Assembly: GCA_002704185.1 (NCBI GenBank)
Contig: PAFP01000010.1
Span: 3,067-15,265 of the forward strand
DNA length: 12,199 nucleotides
Direction of reading: 5' to 3'
Source: Candidatus Pelagibacter sp.
GTDB lineage: Bacteria > Pseudomonadota > Alphaproteobacteria > Pelagibacterales > Pelagibacteraceae
Shown: piece after piece, positions 1 to 7,057 of the stretch
Numbering within the stretch: the stretch's first letter is position 1
Layout of the letters: each line of letters starts with the position of its first letter
Program-made: the position numbers and the translations under genes
Notes under the pieces: model-generated
What the model was told of the DNA's origin: nothing
What the model saw: only the letters and a program-made list of their open reading frames with translations
Database searches by the model: none

Positions 1-1445
1 GTTCCAGTATTTAAAATTCTAACTTTGTAATCTACAAGTTTAAGATCCTTTAAATATTGATTATATTTTTTAGTTTTTAGTAAATTTGATCTAATGGCAT
101 TATCTAAGGCATTAACAGGTCCATTGCCTTTTCCCTGACATTCAATTTGCTTAGCGTCAATTTCAACTATTGCTTTAGCAATTGAGTCAATTTCATTTGT
201 TTTTTCTGAGTTCTTTGAAACTACAACCTCATAACTTTTAATTTTTATAAAATTTTTAACTTGTCCCAATAATCTTCTTGATAACAACTCAAATGAAGCA
301 TCAGCGCCATCATAGGAATATCCTATAAACTCCCTGTCCTTAACTTCATCAAGGATCTTTTGAATATTAGGGTCATTTTTATCAATTTTTATATTAAACT
401 TTTCTAATCTAGATAAAATGTTAGATTTTCCAGCTTGATCAGATATTACAATATTTCTCATGTTACCTACTAAATCAGGATTAATGTGCTCATAAGTTTT
501 TGGATCTTTCTGAACAGCAGAAACATGAAGCCCTCCCTTATGTGAAAAAGCAGATGCACCAACATAAGCCATATGCTTATTAGGTTTTCTATTTAAAATT
601 TCATCAAGTAATCTTGAGCAATCAGTTAATTTATTAATTTTTTTCTCATCAATTGAAATTCTAAAATTTTTTTTATAATATTCTTTAAATACTAGTGTTG
701 GTATGATTGAAACTAAGTTTGCATTTCCACATCTCTCTCCTAAGCCATTTAGAGTTCCTTGAATTTGTCTTGCGCCTGCTATAACGGCAGCTAAGGAATT
801 TGCTACAGCATTTTCAGTGTCATTATGCGCGTGAATTCCTAAATGTTTGCCGGGTATAGTTTGGCAAACATCATTAACTATCTCTGAAATTTCATGAGGA
901 AGAGTTCCTCCATTAGTATCACATAAAACAATCCACCCCGCTCCGTTATCATATGCACTTTTTATACAATCAATTGCGTATTTTTTATTGTTCTTATATC
1001 CATCAAAAAAATGTTCAGCATCAAACATAAAATTTTTCTTATGCTTAACAAAAAATTTAGTCGTTTCCTCAATATTTTTAAGATTATCCTGATTAGAAAT
1101 ATTTAGTGCAATATCGACATGGTAATCCCATGACTTTCCTACAACACAGACATCATTAGTATCTGAATTAATTAAAGCCGCTAAACCAGGATCATTATCT
1201 GCGCTTCTTCCGTGTTTTTTTGTCATACCAAAAGCAACTATGCTCGATTTTGTATAAGGTTTTTTATTAAAATACTCTGTATCTGTAGGGTTAGCACCCG
1301 GCCATCCACCCTCAATATAATCAACTCCTAAATCAGATAAGGCACTGGAAATTTTAAACTTATCTTGTAAGCTAAAATCTACACCCTCAGTTTGTGAACC
1401 GTCTCTTAAAGTAGTGTCAAATATATAAATTTTTTCCTTATTCAT
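1..1445 (-). CDS. cimA: Citramalate synthase (CimA, 2-isopropylmalate synthase family), C-terminus beyond window
   Basis: It condenses acetyl-CoA with pyruvate to (R)-citramalate, the first step of the threonine-independent route to isoleucine. I translated 481 residues from the ATG at 1445-1443; the frame stays open to the left edge. An HMGL-like TIM barrel comes first: D10-T-T-L-R14-D15-G is the family opening with a metal-binding Asp and catalytic Arg, the segment EGGWPGANP follows, H205-A-H207 supplies further metal ligands, and GLGERCGNA follows. After about residue 380 comes a LeuA-type regulatory dimer domain, with GNGPVNALDNA and DYKVRIL near the edge; this domain usually binds the feedback amino acid. 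The EGGWPG segment and overall layout fit the CimA branch (about 520-530 aa) better than LeuA or homocitrate synthase, so roughly 45-50 residues are missing. The ATG overlaps the cysS stop by 4 bp (ATGA), implying translational coupling. Substrate choice within the family is inferred. Confidence 0.9.
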   Translation of the reverse strand, partial: MNKEKIYIFDTTLRDGSQTEGVDFSLQDKFKISSALSDLGVDYIEGGWPGANPTDTEYFNKKPYTKSSIVAFGMTKKHGRSADNDPGLAALINSDTNDVCVVGKSWDYHVDIALNISNQDNLKNIEETTKFFVKHKKNFMFDAEHFFDGYKNNKKYAIDCIKSAYDNGAGWIVLCDTNGGTLPHEISEIVNDVCQTIPGKHLGIHAHNDTENAVANSLAAVIAGARQIQGTLNGLGERCGNANLVSIIPTLVFKEYYKKNFRISIDEKKINKLTDCSRLLDEILNRKPNKHMAYVGASAFSHKGGLHVSAVQKDPKTYEHINPDLVGNMRNIVISDQAGKSNILSRLEKFNIKIDKNDPNIQKILDEVKDREFIGYSYDGADASFELLSRRLLGQVKNFIKIKSYEVVVSKNSEKTNEIDSIAKAIVEIDAKQIECQGKGNGPVNALDNAIRSNLLKTKKYNQYLKDLKLVDYKVRILNTG

Positions 1446-2791
1446 TCTTTAAATTTCCATTTTGTTTCATTTGCTTCATCCTCTAATAAAATATTATTTT
1501 TTAATAAATAGTCTCTAATTTCATCTGATTTTTTAAAATTTTTATTTTTTCTTGCGTTATTTCTTTCGTTAATCAAACTATTAATTTCTTCTGGCTTAAT
1601 ACTAGTTTTTTTATTAAATTTAAACCATGTTTCTTTATTTTGACTAAATAATCCAAGGAATTTACATGAAGCATTCAACTGCTTAGCAGATTCTAAGTCT
1701 CCCTCTTTAGCATAATTATAAAGTTTATGAATATTTGTAATCATATTAGGTATATTTAAATCATCTAATAAAAAAGTTAAATTATTTTCATTAATTTTAA
1801 TATTATCATCAATATAAAATTCATACCATTTATCTAATGTTATTTTTGCATCTTTTAAAATTTTTTCATTCCAATCAAATGGTTGGGTATAATGTGTAAA
1901 AAGCATAGCTAGTCTAATAGTTTGGCCGTTATATTTTTTTTTTAGATCGTTAATTGTGATAAAGTTATTTTCTGATTTTGCCATTTTTTTCTTATTTACT
2001 GTGACATAGCCATTATGTATCCAATATTTTGCTAAGAACTTTTCGTTAGCGCAAAAAGATTGTGCAATTTCATTTTCATGATGGGGAAATACTAAGTCTA
2101 ATCCTCCTCCATGAATATCAAAACTAGTATTTAAATATTTTTTTGACATTGCTGAACATTCAATATGCCAGCCAGGTCTTCCTTTGCCATATTTAGAATC
2201 CCAACTTGGTTCATTATATTTGCTTGGTTTCCACAATACAAAATCACCAGGATTCTTCTTAATTTTAGATATTTCAACTCTAGATCCTGCGTTGAGATCT
2301 TTTATTGTTTTTTTTGATAAAGATCCATAAGAGGGGAATTTGCTTATATCAAAAAAAACATGTCCTTTTTGCTCATAAGCATATTTTTTATTTAACAAGG
2401 TATCTATTATTTCGATCATTTGATCTATATGGTCAGTTGCCTTTGGTTCGAATGTAGGCTTTAAACATCCAAGAAATTTACAGTCTTCATGAAATGATTT
2501 TGTAATTTCTTCAGTCAATTTTTTAAATTCTATATTTTTTTCATTTGAAGATTTTATGATTTTGTCATCTATGTCAGTTATATTTCTTACATAGGTAACT
2601 GAATCTCCTCCAAAAATTTTTTTTAAAACCCTGAACAAAACATCAAATACTATCAAGGGCCTTGCGTTACCAATGTGCGGAAAATCATAAACGGTTGGCC
2701 CGCATACATACATACGTATATTGTTTTTATCTAAAGGTTTAAAAACTTCCTTTTTTTTCGAAAGAGTATTACTTAATACCAAGCTTTGCAT
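1442..2791 (-). CDS. cysS: Cysteinyl-tRNA synthetase
   Basis: Cytoplasmic class I aminoacyl-tRNA synthetase that charges tRNA-Cys. At 449 residues it is close to the usual length of about 460. The HIGH-type signature is H39-I-G-N42, and the catalytic zinc site is complete: C30 in VCGPTVYD, C212 in GWHIECSAMS, then H237 and E241 in FPHHENEIAQ. The second ATP-binding loop reads K269-M-A-K-S273, with Ala where KMSKS is canonical. The remaining C-terminal part is the helical anticodon-binding region, ending in a short basic tail. The start at 2791 places the family's early C30 motif correctly. There is no clear Shine-Dalgarno sequence; instead a perfect inverted repeat ends 1 nt before the ATG. 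It follows nadE by 18 bp and overlaps cimA by 4 bp, so it sits mid-operon. Confidence 0.97.
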   Translation of the reverse strand: MQSLVLSNTLSKKKEVFKPLDKNNIRMYVCGPTVYDFPHIGNARPLIVFDVLFRVLKKIFGGDSVTYVRNITDIDDKIIKSSNEKNIEFKKLTEEITKSFHEDCKFLGCLKPTFEPKATDHIDQMIEIIDTLLNKKYAYEQKGHVFFDISKFPSYGSLSKKTIKDLNAGSRVEISKIKKNPGDFVLWKPSKYNEPSWDSKYGKGRPGWHIECSAMSKKYLNTSFDIHGGGLDLVFPHHENEIAQSFCANEKFLAKYWIHNGYVTVNKKKMAKSENNFITINDLKKKYNGQTIRLAMLFTHYTQPFDWNEKILKDAKITLDKWYEFYIDDNIKINENNLTFLLDDLNIPNMITNIHKLYNYAKEGDLESAKQLNASCKFLGLFSQNKETWFKFNKKTSIKPEEINSLINERNNARKNKNFKKSDEIRDYLLKNNILLEDEANETKWKFKE

Positions 2792-2792
2792 G

Positions 2793-2818
2793 TTTGATTA
2801 ATATAAGAATTAATCAAA
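2793..2818 (-). other. Perfect 10-bp inverted repeat (hairpin) spanning nadE stop and cysS start region
   Basis: TTTGATTAAT at 2793-2802 and ATTAATCAAA at 2809-2818 are exact reverse complements around a 6-nt loop (ATAAGA on the plus strand). In the mRNA sense the stem includes the nadE stop codon (2812-2810) and ends one nucleotide before the cysS ATG (2791). No U-run follows, so it does not look like an intrinsic terminator. A role in translation coupling, processing or mRNA stability between the two genes is inference. Confidence 0.5.
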
Positions 2819-3544
2819 TTTACAAACTGGAATTTCTCTCATTTTATGTAGGTTAGATTCTCTTATTTTAAGGTATTTTTTATAGTTTTTTGAGTTTGGA
2901 TTGGCCATAGCTTCTTCTAATTCCTCATAACTCATTCCCAATTGATTTTCGTCATTTCTGCCATCCACCCACAAACCATCTGTTGGTTTGGCTTGTATTA
3001 TTTTTTCATCAATATTAAGTTCTTTACCCATTTCCCAAACATCAGATTTAGTACAGTCTGCAATTGGCGAAATATCTACTCCGCCGTCACCGTATTTAGT
3101 ATAAAAACCCACTCCGAAGTCTTCTACTTTATTGCCTGTACCAACAACAATACCATTATTAGATCCCGCAACTTGGTATAAAGTGGTCATTCTTATCCTC
3201 GCACGGCTATTAGCAAATGCATGCTCGCTATTATTTTTAATCAAGGCTTTTTCAAAATTTGTAAATACTTCATCTAAATTAATATTTAAAATTTCTACAT
3301 TTTTAAATTTATTTAAAAGCCACTTACAGTGTTTTTTGCTTAAATCATCTTGTTCTTGAATTTGTTTAATGGGCATTGATAAAGCAAATGTTTTTATACC
3401 TGTCATTGAACAAATTGTGCTCACAACAGCCGAGTCTATACCTCCTGACACACCAACAACTAAACTAGTTGCTGGGTTAGGCATATTGCTAACGTATTCA
3501 CTTAGCCAATTTTGGATGATGTTTATTCTTGATTCTGGTAACAT
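2810..3544 (-). CDS. nadE: NH3-dependent NAD+ synthetase
   Basis: Catalyses the last step of NAD synthesis, adenylating and amidating nicotinic acid adenine dinucleotide. The ATP pyrophosphatase P-loop is S33-G-G-I-D-S38, preceded by the hydrophobic strand SLVVGV. Later blocks typical of the family are GTGNKVEDFGVGFYTKYGDGG (substrate and ATP contacts, about residues 136-155) and DISPIADCTKSDVWEMG. At 244 residues it is only the synthetase domain: the N-terminal nitrilase-like glutaminase domain of glutamine-dependent NadE (about 550-680 aa) is absent, so ammonia is the predicted nitrogen donor. The ATG at 3544 gives a normal N-terminus with an amphipathic helix before the P-loop. It follows the DAHP synthase gene by 41 bp with no clear promoter or terminator, and precedes cysS by 18 bp, so it is probably co-transcribed with both. 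Confidence 0.95.
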   Translation of the reverse strand: MLPESRINIIQNWLSEYVSNMPNPATSLVVGVSGGIDSAVVSTICSMTGIKTFALSMPIKQIQEQDDLSKKHCKWLLNKFKNVEILNINLDEVFTNFEKALIKNNSEHAFANSRARIRMTTLYQVAGSNNGIVVGTGNKVEDFGVGFYTKYGDGGVDISPIADCTKSDVWEMGKELNIDEKIIQAKPTDGLWVDGRNDENQLGMSYEELEEAMANPNSKNYKKYLKIRESNLHKMREIPVCKFD

Positions 3545-3585
3545 ATTTATAATTTATCTAATTTAACTAAAAATTAAATTAATAA

Positions 3586-4962
3586 TTATGACGCAAACTT
3601 AATTTTATTTTTAGAAAAATGTGAATTTTTCTTAATTTCTTCAGATATCAAAAAAGCTAATTCTATGGCTTGATTTGCATTAAGTCTTGGATCACAGTGA
3701 GTATGATATCTACTTGAAAGGTCTTTATCAGTTATATTTTGAGCCCCACCGGTACACTCTGTCACATTCTGTCCAGTCATTTCGATATGCAATCCACCTC
3801 CAAAAGTACCTTCGGCCTGGTGAACATCAAAAAATTCTTTTACCTCTTTTAAAATATTATCAAATGGTCTTGTTTTGAAACCTGTAGATGATTTAATTGT
3901 GTTACCGTGCATTGGATCACATGACCATATTATGTTTCTTCCTGCTTTTTTAATTTCTTTAATTAATTTTGGTAATTTTGATTTAACTTTATCGTGACCT
4001 AACCTGGCTATTAAAGTAATTTTTCCAGCATCATTATCTGGATTTAATATTTCTGTTAGCTTAATAATTTCTTTAGGATCAGAAGTTGGTCCACATTTTA
4101 TACCGATGGGATTTTTAATACCTTTGCAGTATTCAACATGTCCGCCTTCGAGTTGCCTAGTTCTGTCTCCTATCCACAAGAAATGAGCTGAAGTGTTATG
4201 GTATTCACCAGTTGTTGAGTCAATACGTGTCATGACTTCTTCTACTGGCAAAAGTAAAGCTTCATGACTAGTATAAAAATTTACAGTTCTTAATCTTCTG
4301 TTAGTTTCTGATGTTATTCCACATGCCTCCATAAAAGCCAAAGAATCGCTTACTTTATCTTCGATCTCTTTAAATTTATTTTTTGCGTTAACATTTATAA
4401 ATGACATATTCCACAAATGAACCTTGTTTAAATCTGCAAAACCTCCTTGAGAAAATGCTCTTAAAAGATTTAATGTTGAAGCAGATTGTGAGTAAGCTTT
4501 TAATAAACGATTAGGATCCAGCTTTCTACTTTCATTAGTAAATTCTGAACCATTAATATTATCACCTAGATAACTTGGTAACTCTATATTATTTTTTATT
4601 TCGGTTGGGGAACTTCTAGGTTTTGAAAATTGTCCTGCAATCCGTCCAACTTTTATAACTGGTAGATTAGATGATACTGTTAATACTAATGACATTTGCA
4701 GTATAATTTTAAAAAAATCTCTTATATTATTTGGATGAAATTCAGCAAAACTCTCTGCACAATCTCCACCTTGTAATAAAAAAGCTTTACCTTGTGATAC
4801 ATCAGCTAAATTTTTGAGTAGTGAGCGAGTCTCGCCAGCAAATACTAAAGGCGGAAAACTCGATAACTCTTTTAAAATATTATTGAGTTGTTCTTTATCA
4901 TTATAATTAGGAATATGTTTAACGGGTTTATCTCTCCAGCTATTTAATTTCCACTTTGTCAT
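3586..4962 (-). CDS. aroG: Class II 3-deoxy-D-arabino-heptulosonate 7-phosphate (DAHP) synthase
   Basis: First enzyme of the shikimate pathway: phosphoenolpyruvate plus erythrose 4-phosphate gives DAHP, leading to aromatic amino acids and folate. At 458 residues it belongs to the plant/mycobacterial class II (AroA-II) family, unrelated in sequence to E. coli AroF/G/H. Recognisable blocks in order are WRDKP near the N-terminus, LLQGGDC68AESF with the metal-binding Cys, GRIAGQFSKPRS, the segment FLWIGDRTRQLEGGHVEY, KCGPTSDP, DPMHGNT with a metal-binding His, EMTGQNVTEC with the metal-binding Glu, and HCDPRLN with the metal-binding Asp. All four metal ligands are therefore present. It is the first gene after a 271-bp gap, and a good promoter lies just before its ATG, so it probably heads the aroG-nadE-cysS-cimA unit. 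The symbol follows mycobacterial usage and is a naming choice. Feedback control cannot be read from the sequence. Confidence 0.95.
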   Translation of the reverse strand: MTKWKLNSWRDKPVKHIPNYNDKEQLNNILKELSSFPPLVFAGETRSLLKNLADVSQGKAFLLQGGDCAESFAEFHPNNIRDFFKIILQMSLVLTVSSNLPVIKVGRIAGQFSKPRSSPTEIKNNIELPSYLGDNINGSEFTNESRKLDPNRLLKAYSQSASTLNLLRAFSQGGFADLNKVHLWNMSFINVNAKNKFKEIEDKVSDSLAFMEACGITSETNRRLRTVNFYTSHEALLLPVEEVMTRIDSTTGEYHNTSAHFLWIGDRTRQLEGGHVEYCKGIKNPIGIKCGPTSDPKEIIKLTEILNPDNDAGKITLIARLGHDKVKSKLPKLIKEIKKAGRNIIWSCDPMHGNTIKSSTGFKTRPFDNILKEVKEFFDVHQAEGTFGGGLHIEMTGQNVTECTGGAQNITDKDLSSRYHTHCDPRLNANQAIELAFLISEEIKKNSHFSKNKIKFAS

Positions 4963-4973
4963 ACAACTAATGG

Positions 4974-5001
4974 TTTATAAACCTAGTCGCGAAATTGACA
5001 A
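4974..5001 (-). promoter_or_regulatory. Predicted sigma-70-type promoter for the DAHP synthase operon
   Basis: On the minus strand, TTGTCA (5001-4996; 5 of 6 matches to TTGACA) is followed after 16 bp by TATAAA (4979-4974; 5 of 6 matches to TATAAT). Only 11 nt separate the -10 box from the ATG at 4962, predicting a leader of about 4-5 nt, and no Shine-Dalgarno sequence is present. Sequence match only; no transcription data. Confidence 0.5.
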
Positions 5002-5087
5002 GCCAAATAATCGACAGCCTCCTAAATAATTTTCCAGAGTTTATGTGAATTATATGGCGTCATAACTACTCAAACTTTGTTTTATCT

Positions 5088-5128
5088 CTAATTTGCCTAG
5101 TCTGGTGGCTAATTTGTTGCTTAATTTG
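5088..5128. repeat. Three copies of CAAATTA(A)G (minus-strand reading)
   Basis: CTAATTTG occurs on the plus strand at 5088-5095 and again at 5109-5116, and CTTAATTTG at 5120-5128. The offset between the first two is 21 bp, about two helical turns; the third follows about 12 bp later. In an A/T-rich genome this could be chance, though 8-bp identical copies inside a 41-bp stretch of non-coding DNA are notable. Confidence 0.35.
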
Positions 5129-5179
5129 ATGAGTCTTTAAGCGAATTATTTTTAATGAAAGTTAAATAGTCTACATAAC

Positions 5180-5219
5180 TAGTGTGAAGTGGTGTGAGGT
5201 AGTGTGAAGAAATGTGTAC
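5180..5219. repeat. Tandem 10-bp TGTGA repeats, four units
   Basis: On the plus strand the consecutive units are TAGTGTGAAG (5180-5189), TGGTGTGAGG (5190-5199), TAGTGTGAAG (5200-5209) and a degraded AAATGTGTAC (5210-5219). Units one and three are identical and unit two differs at three positions. The TGTG core recurs at exactly 10-bp steps, so the copies lie on one face of the helix. The array begins 14 bp beyond the glmS stop and lies about 200 bp upstream of the DAHP synthase ATG. Binding of a regulator in direct-repeat register is an inference; replication slippage is the alternative. Confidence 0.6.
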
Positions 5220-5233
5220 CTCTAACGCCCAAT

Positions 5234-7054
5234 TTATTCAACAGTTACTGATTTGGCTAAATTTCTCGGTTTATCTATATCGTGACCCAAGGTTAATGCT
5301 GAATAATAAGCTAAATTTTGCAATGGTATTGTTAACAAAAAAGGCATTAAATCGATTGATGAAGTTTCAACTTCAATTTTTTCCCACAAATTATCAAATT
5401 TAATTTCATCAGAACTTTTGTTAGTAATTAATAAAACCTTAGCACCTCTCGCAATAACTTCTTGCATATTTGACATGGTTTTTTCATAATGATCATCTCT
5501 GGGTGCAATTACTACAACTGGCATTCCCTCTTCTATTAAAGCCAAAGGTCCATGTTTCATCTCACCCGCAGGATAACCTTCGGCATGTATATAAGACAAC
5601 TCTTTAAGTTTCAAAGCTCCCTCTAATGCAACAGGATAAGAGTGGCCTCTACCTAAAAACATTGATCCTTTTGCGTTTGAGAATGTCTCGCTTAAACTAC
5701 TTATCTTTGTTTCTGTTTTTAAAGTCTTTAGAATTAATTCAGGAAGTTCTTTTAATTGGCATATTTTGTTTGCGTATTGAAGATCATTAATCTCATTTCT
5801 AATTTTCGATATTTTAAGAGTAATTAAATACAAAACTAACATTTGACCTAAAAAAGCTTTTGTGGATGCAACGCCAATTTCCTGCCCACAATGTATAGGT
5901 AAAACAAATTGAGCATCTCTGGCTATAGAGCTCTCCACAACATTTACTATAGCGCATGTTTTCATTTTATTCTTATTGCATAAATCTAATGCAGCGTGTG
6001 TATCGGCTGTTTCCCCAGATTGAGAAACAAATACATAAAGGTTATCTTTTCTAAATCTATTATTTCTATACCTAAACTCAGATGCAATATCTACGTCTAC
6101 TTCTAAATTAGTTAATTTTTCAAACCAATATTTTGCAATTACACATGCATGATATGCAGTGCCACACCCTATTAAAATTATTTTATTAAAGTCTTCTTTT
6201 TTCCAAGGAAAATTGAATATGCTAAGTTCATTATTAAGTTTATTGATATATTCCTTAATACAAGCGTTTATTGTATTTGGTTGCTCAGCAATTTCTTTTG
6301 CCATAAAATGTTTAAAATCTCCTTTGTTAATATCAATATCTTCTTTTGATAATTCTAAAATTTTTTTATTAATAATTACTCCCTCAGAATTATAAAAATC
6401 AACTTTATCCTTTCTTAAAATACAAAAATCTCCATCATCTAAATATGTAATTTTATTTGTCATTGATTTTAAAGCATAAGAATCTGACCCAAGATAGTTT
6501 TCATTTGGTCCATAACCAACAGCTAAAGGAGAACCTCTCCTCGCACCAACTAGTAAATCTGGATGATCAGTAAAAATTATACCAAGTGCAAAACTACCAT
6601 GTAATTTGTTTAAAACTTTAGTTATGGTGTTTTTTATATTATTTGTTTTTAAATACTCGGTTATTAAATGAACAATTACTTCAGTATCAGTTTGAGATTT
6701 AAATTTGTGACCATTGTTTATTAAGTGTTTCTTTAATATAGTTACATTTTCTATAATACCATTATGAACTACTGATACTTTTTCAGAGGAATGAGGATGA
6801 GCATTTATTGTATTTGCTGCACCATGTGTTGCCCATCTTACATGTCCAATACCAATTAAACCATCCGACTTAGATGTTAAAACATTTTTTTCTAAATTAT
6901 TTACTCTTCCTTCGCATTTAATTTCATTAATAAAACCTTTATGAATTGTAGCTAAACCTGCAGAGTCATATCCTCTATACTCTAATTTTTTTAATGAGTT
7001 TAATATTATAGTGGAAACTGGCTTGTTACTAGATATTCCAATTATTCCACACAT
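5234..7054 (-). CDS. glmS: Glutamine--fructose-6-phosphate aminotransferase (isomerizing)
   Basis: Makes glucosamine 6-phosphate from fructose 6-phosphate and glutamine, the committed step to UDP-GlcNAc, peptidoglycan and lipopolysaccharide. At 606 residues it is full length. The N-terminal glutaminase has nucleophile C2 (MCGIIG), exposed after Met removal, R73-W-A-T-H77, the oxyanion pair N98-G99, and D123. Two SIS domains follow (roughly 290-420 and 455-590), with GCGTAYHA, the sugar-phosphate loop SQSGETADT, STKAFLGQ, and the synthase block HAEGYPAGEMKHGP. The C-terminal tail ends KSVTVE, as in functional GlmS proteins. It starts 3 bp after the glmU-like gene, with AGAGGA (7068-7063) 8 nt before the ATG as a good ribosome binding site. 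There is no room for a glmS ribozyme, so control would act through the shared upstream promoter or post-transcriptionally. Confidence 0.98.
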   Translation of the reverse strand: MCGIIGISSNKPVSTIILNSLKKLEYRGYDSAGLATIHKGFINEIKCEGRVNNLEKNVLTSKSDGLIGIGHVRWATHGAANTINAHPHSSEKVSVVHNGIIENVTILKKHLINNGHKFKSQTDTEVIVHLITEYLKTNNIKNTITKVLNKLHGSFALGIIFTDHPDLLVGARRGSPLAVGYGPNENYLGSDSYALKSMTNKITYLDDGDFCILRKDKVDFYNSEGVIINKKILELSKEDIDINKGDFKHFMAKEIAEQPNTINACIKEYINKLNNELSIFNFPWKKEDFNKIILIGCGTAYHACVIAKYWFEKLTNLEVDVDIASEFRYRNNRFRKDNLYVFVSQSGETADTHAALDLCNKNKMKTCAIVNVVESSIARDAQFVLPIHCGQEIGVASTKAFLGQMLVLYLITLKISKIRNEINDLQYANKICQLKELPELILKTLKTETKISSLSETFSNAKGSMFLGRGHSYPVALEGALKLKELSYIHAEGYPAGEMKHGPLALIEEGMPVVVIAPRDDHYEKTMSNMQEVIARGAKVLLITNKSSDEIKFDNLWEKIEVETSSIDLMPFLLTIPLQNLAYYSALTLGHDIDKPRNLAKSVTVE

Positions 7055-7057
7055 GAT

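Larger units (their letters stand above)
5002..5233. other. Unexplained intergenic sequence between glmS and DAHP synthase
   Basis: Together with the promoter region this is the longest gene-free stretch in the window (271 bp, 4963-5233). By rough hand count it is about one third G+C, richer than much of the neighbouring coding sequence and than the other gaps, which are almost pure A/T. It holds two short direct-repeat arrays (listed separately) and a weak hairpin, AATT-GCC facing GGC-AATT with one A/A mismatch, near 5090-5114. I find no tRNA, no Rho-independent terminator with a U-run for glmS, and no credible protein. An upstream regulatory region or a small RNA is possible. Confidence 0.4.

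Noticed and set aside
2942..3566. Several plus-strand open frames opposite nadE
   Set aside because: They are antisense to a clearly conserved gene; their sequences are low-complexity hydrophobic, as expected of shadow frames in A/T-rich DNA.
3560..3580. 7-bp A/T inverted repeat between the DAHP synthase gene and nadE
   Set aside because: The stem is short, pure A/T and has no U-run; such repeats are expected by chance in this composition, so it is not called a terminator.
4995..5000. Perfect TTGACA on the plus strand, suggesting a promoter for an antisense or small RNA
   Set aside because: No -10-like hexamer occurs at 15-19 bp spacing; the match arises from overlap with the minus-strand -35 box TTGTCA.
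5212..5403. Plus-strand open frame overlapping the 3' end of glmS
   Set aside because: It lies antisense to the conserved C-terminal domain of GlmS, has no recognisable motif and no ribosome binding site.
7055..7057. glmS ribozyme or riboswitch before glmS
   Set aside because: Only 3 bp separate glmS from the preceding gene, leaving no leader, and no ribozyme-like core is seen upstream.
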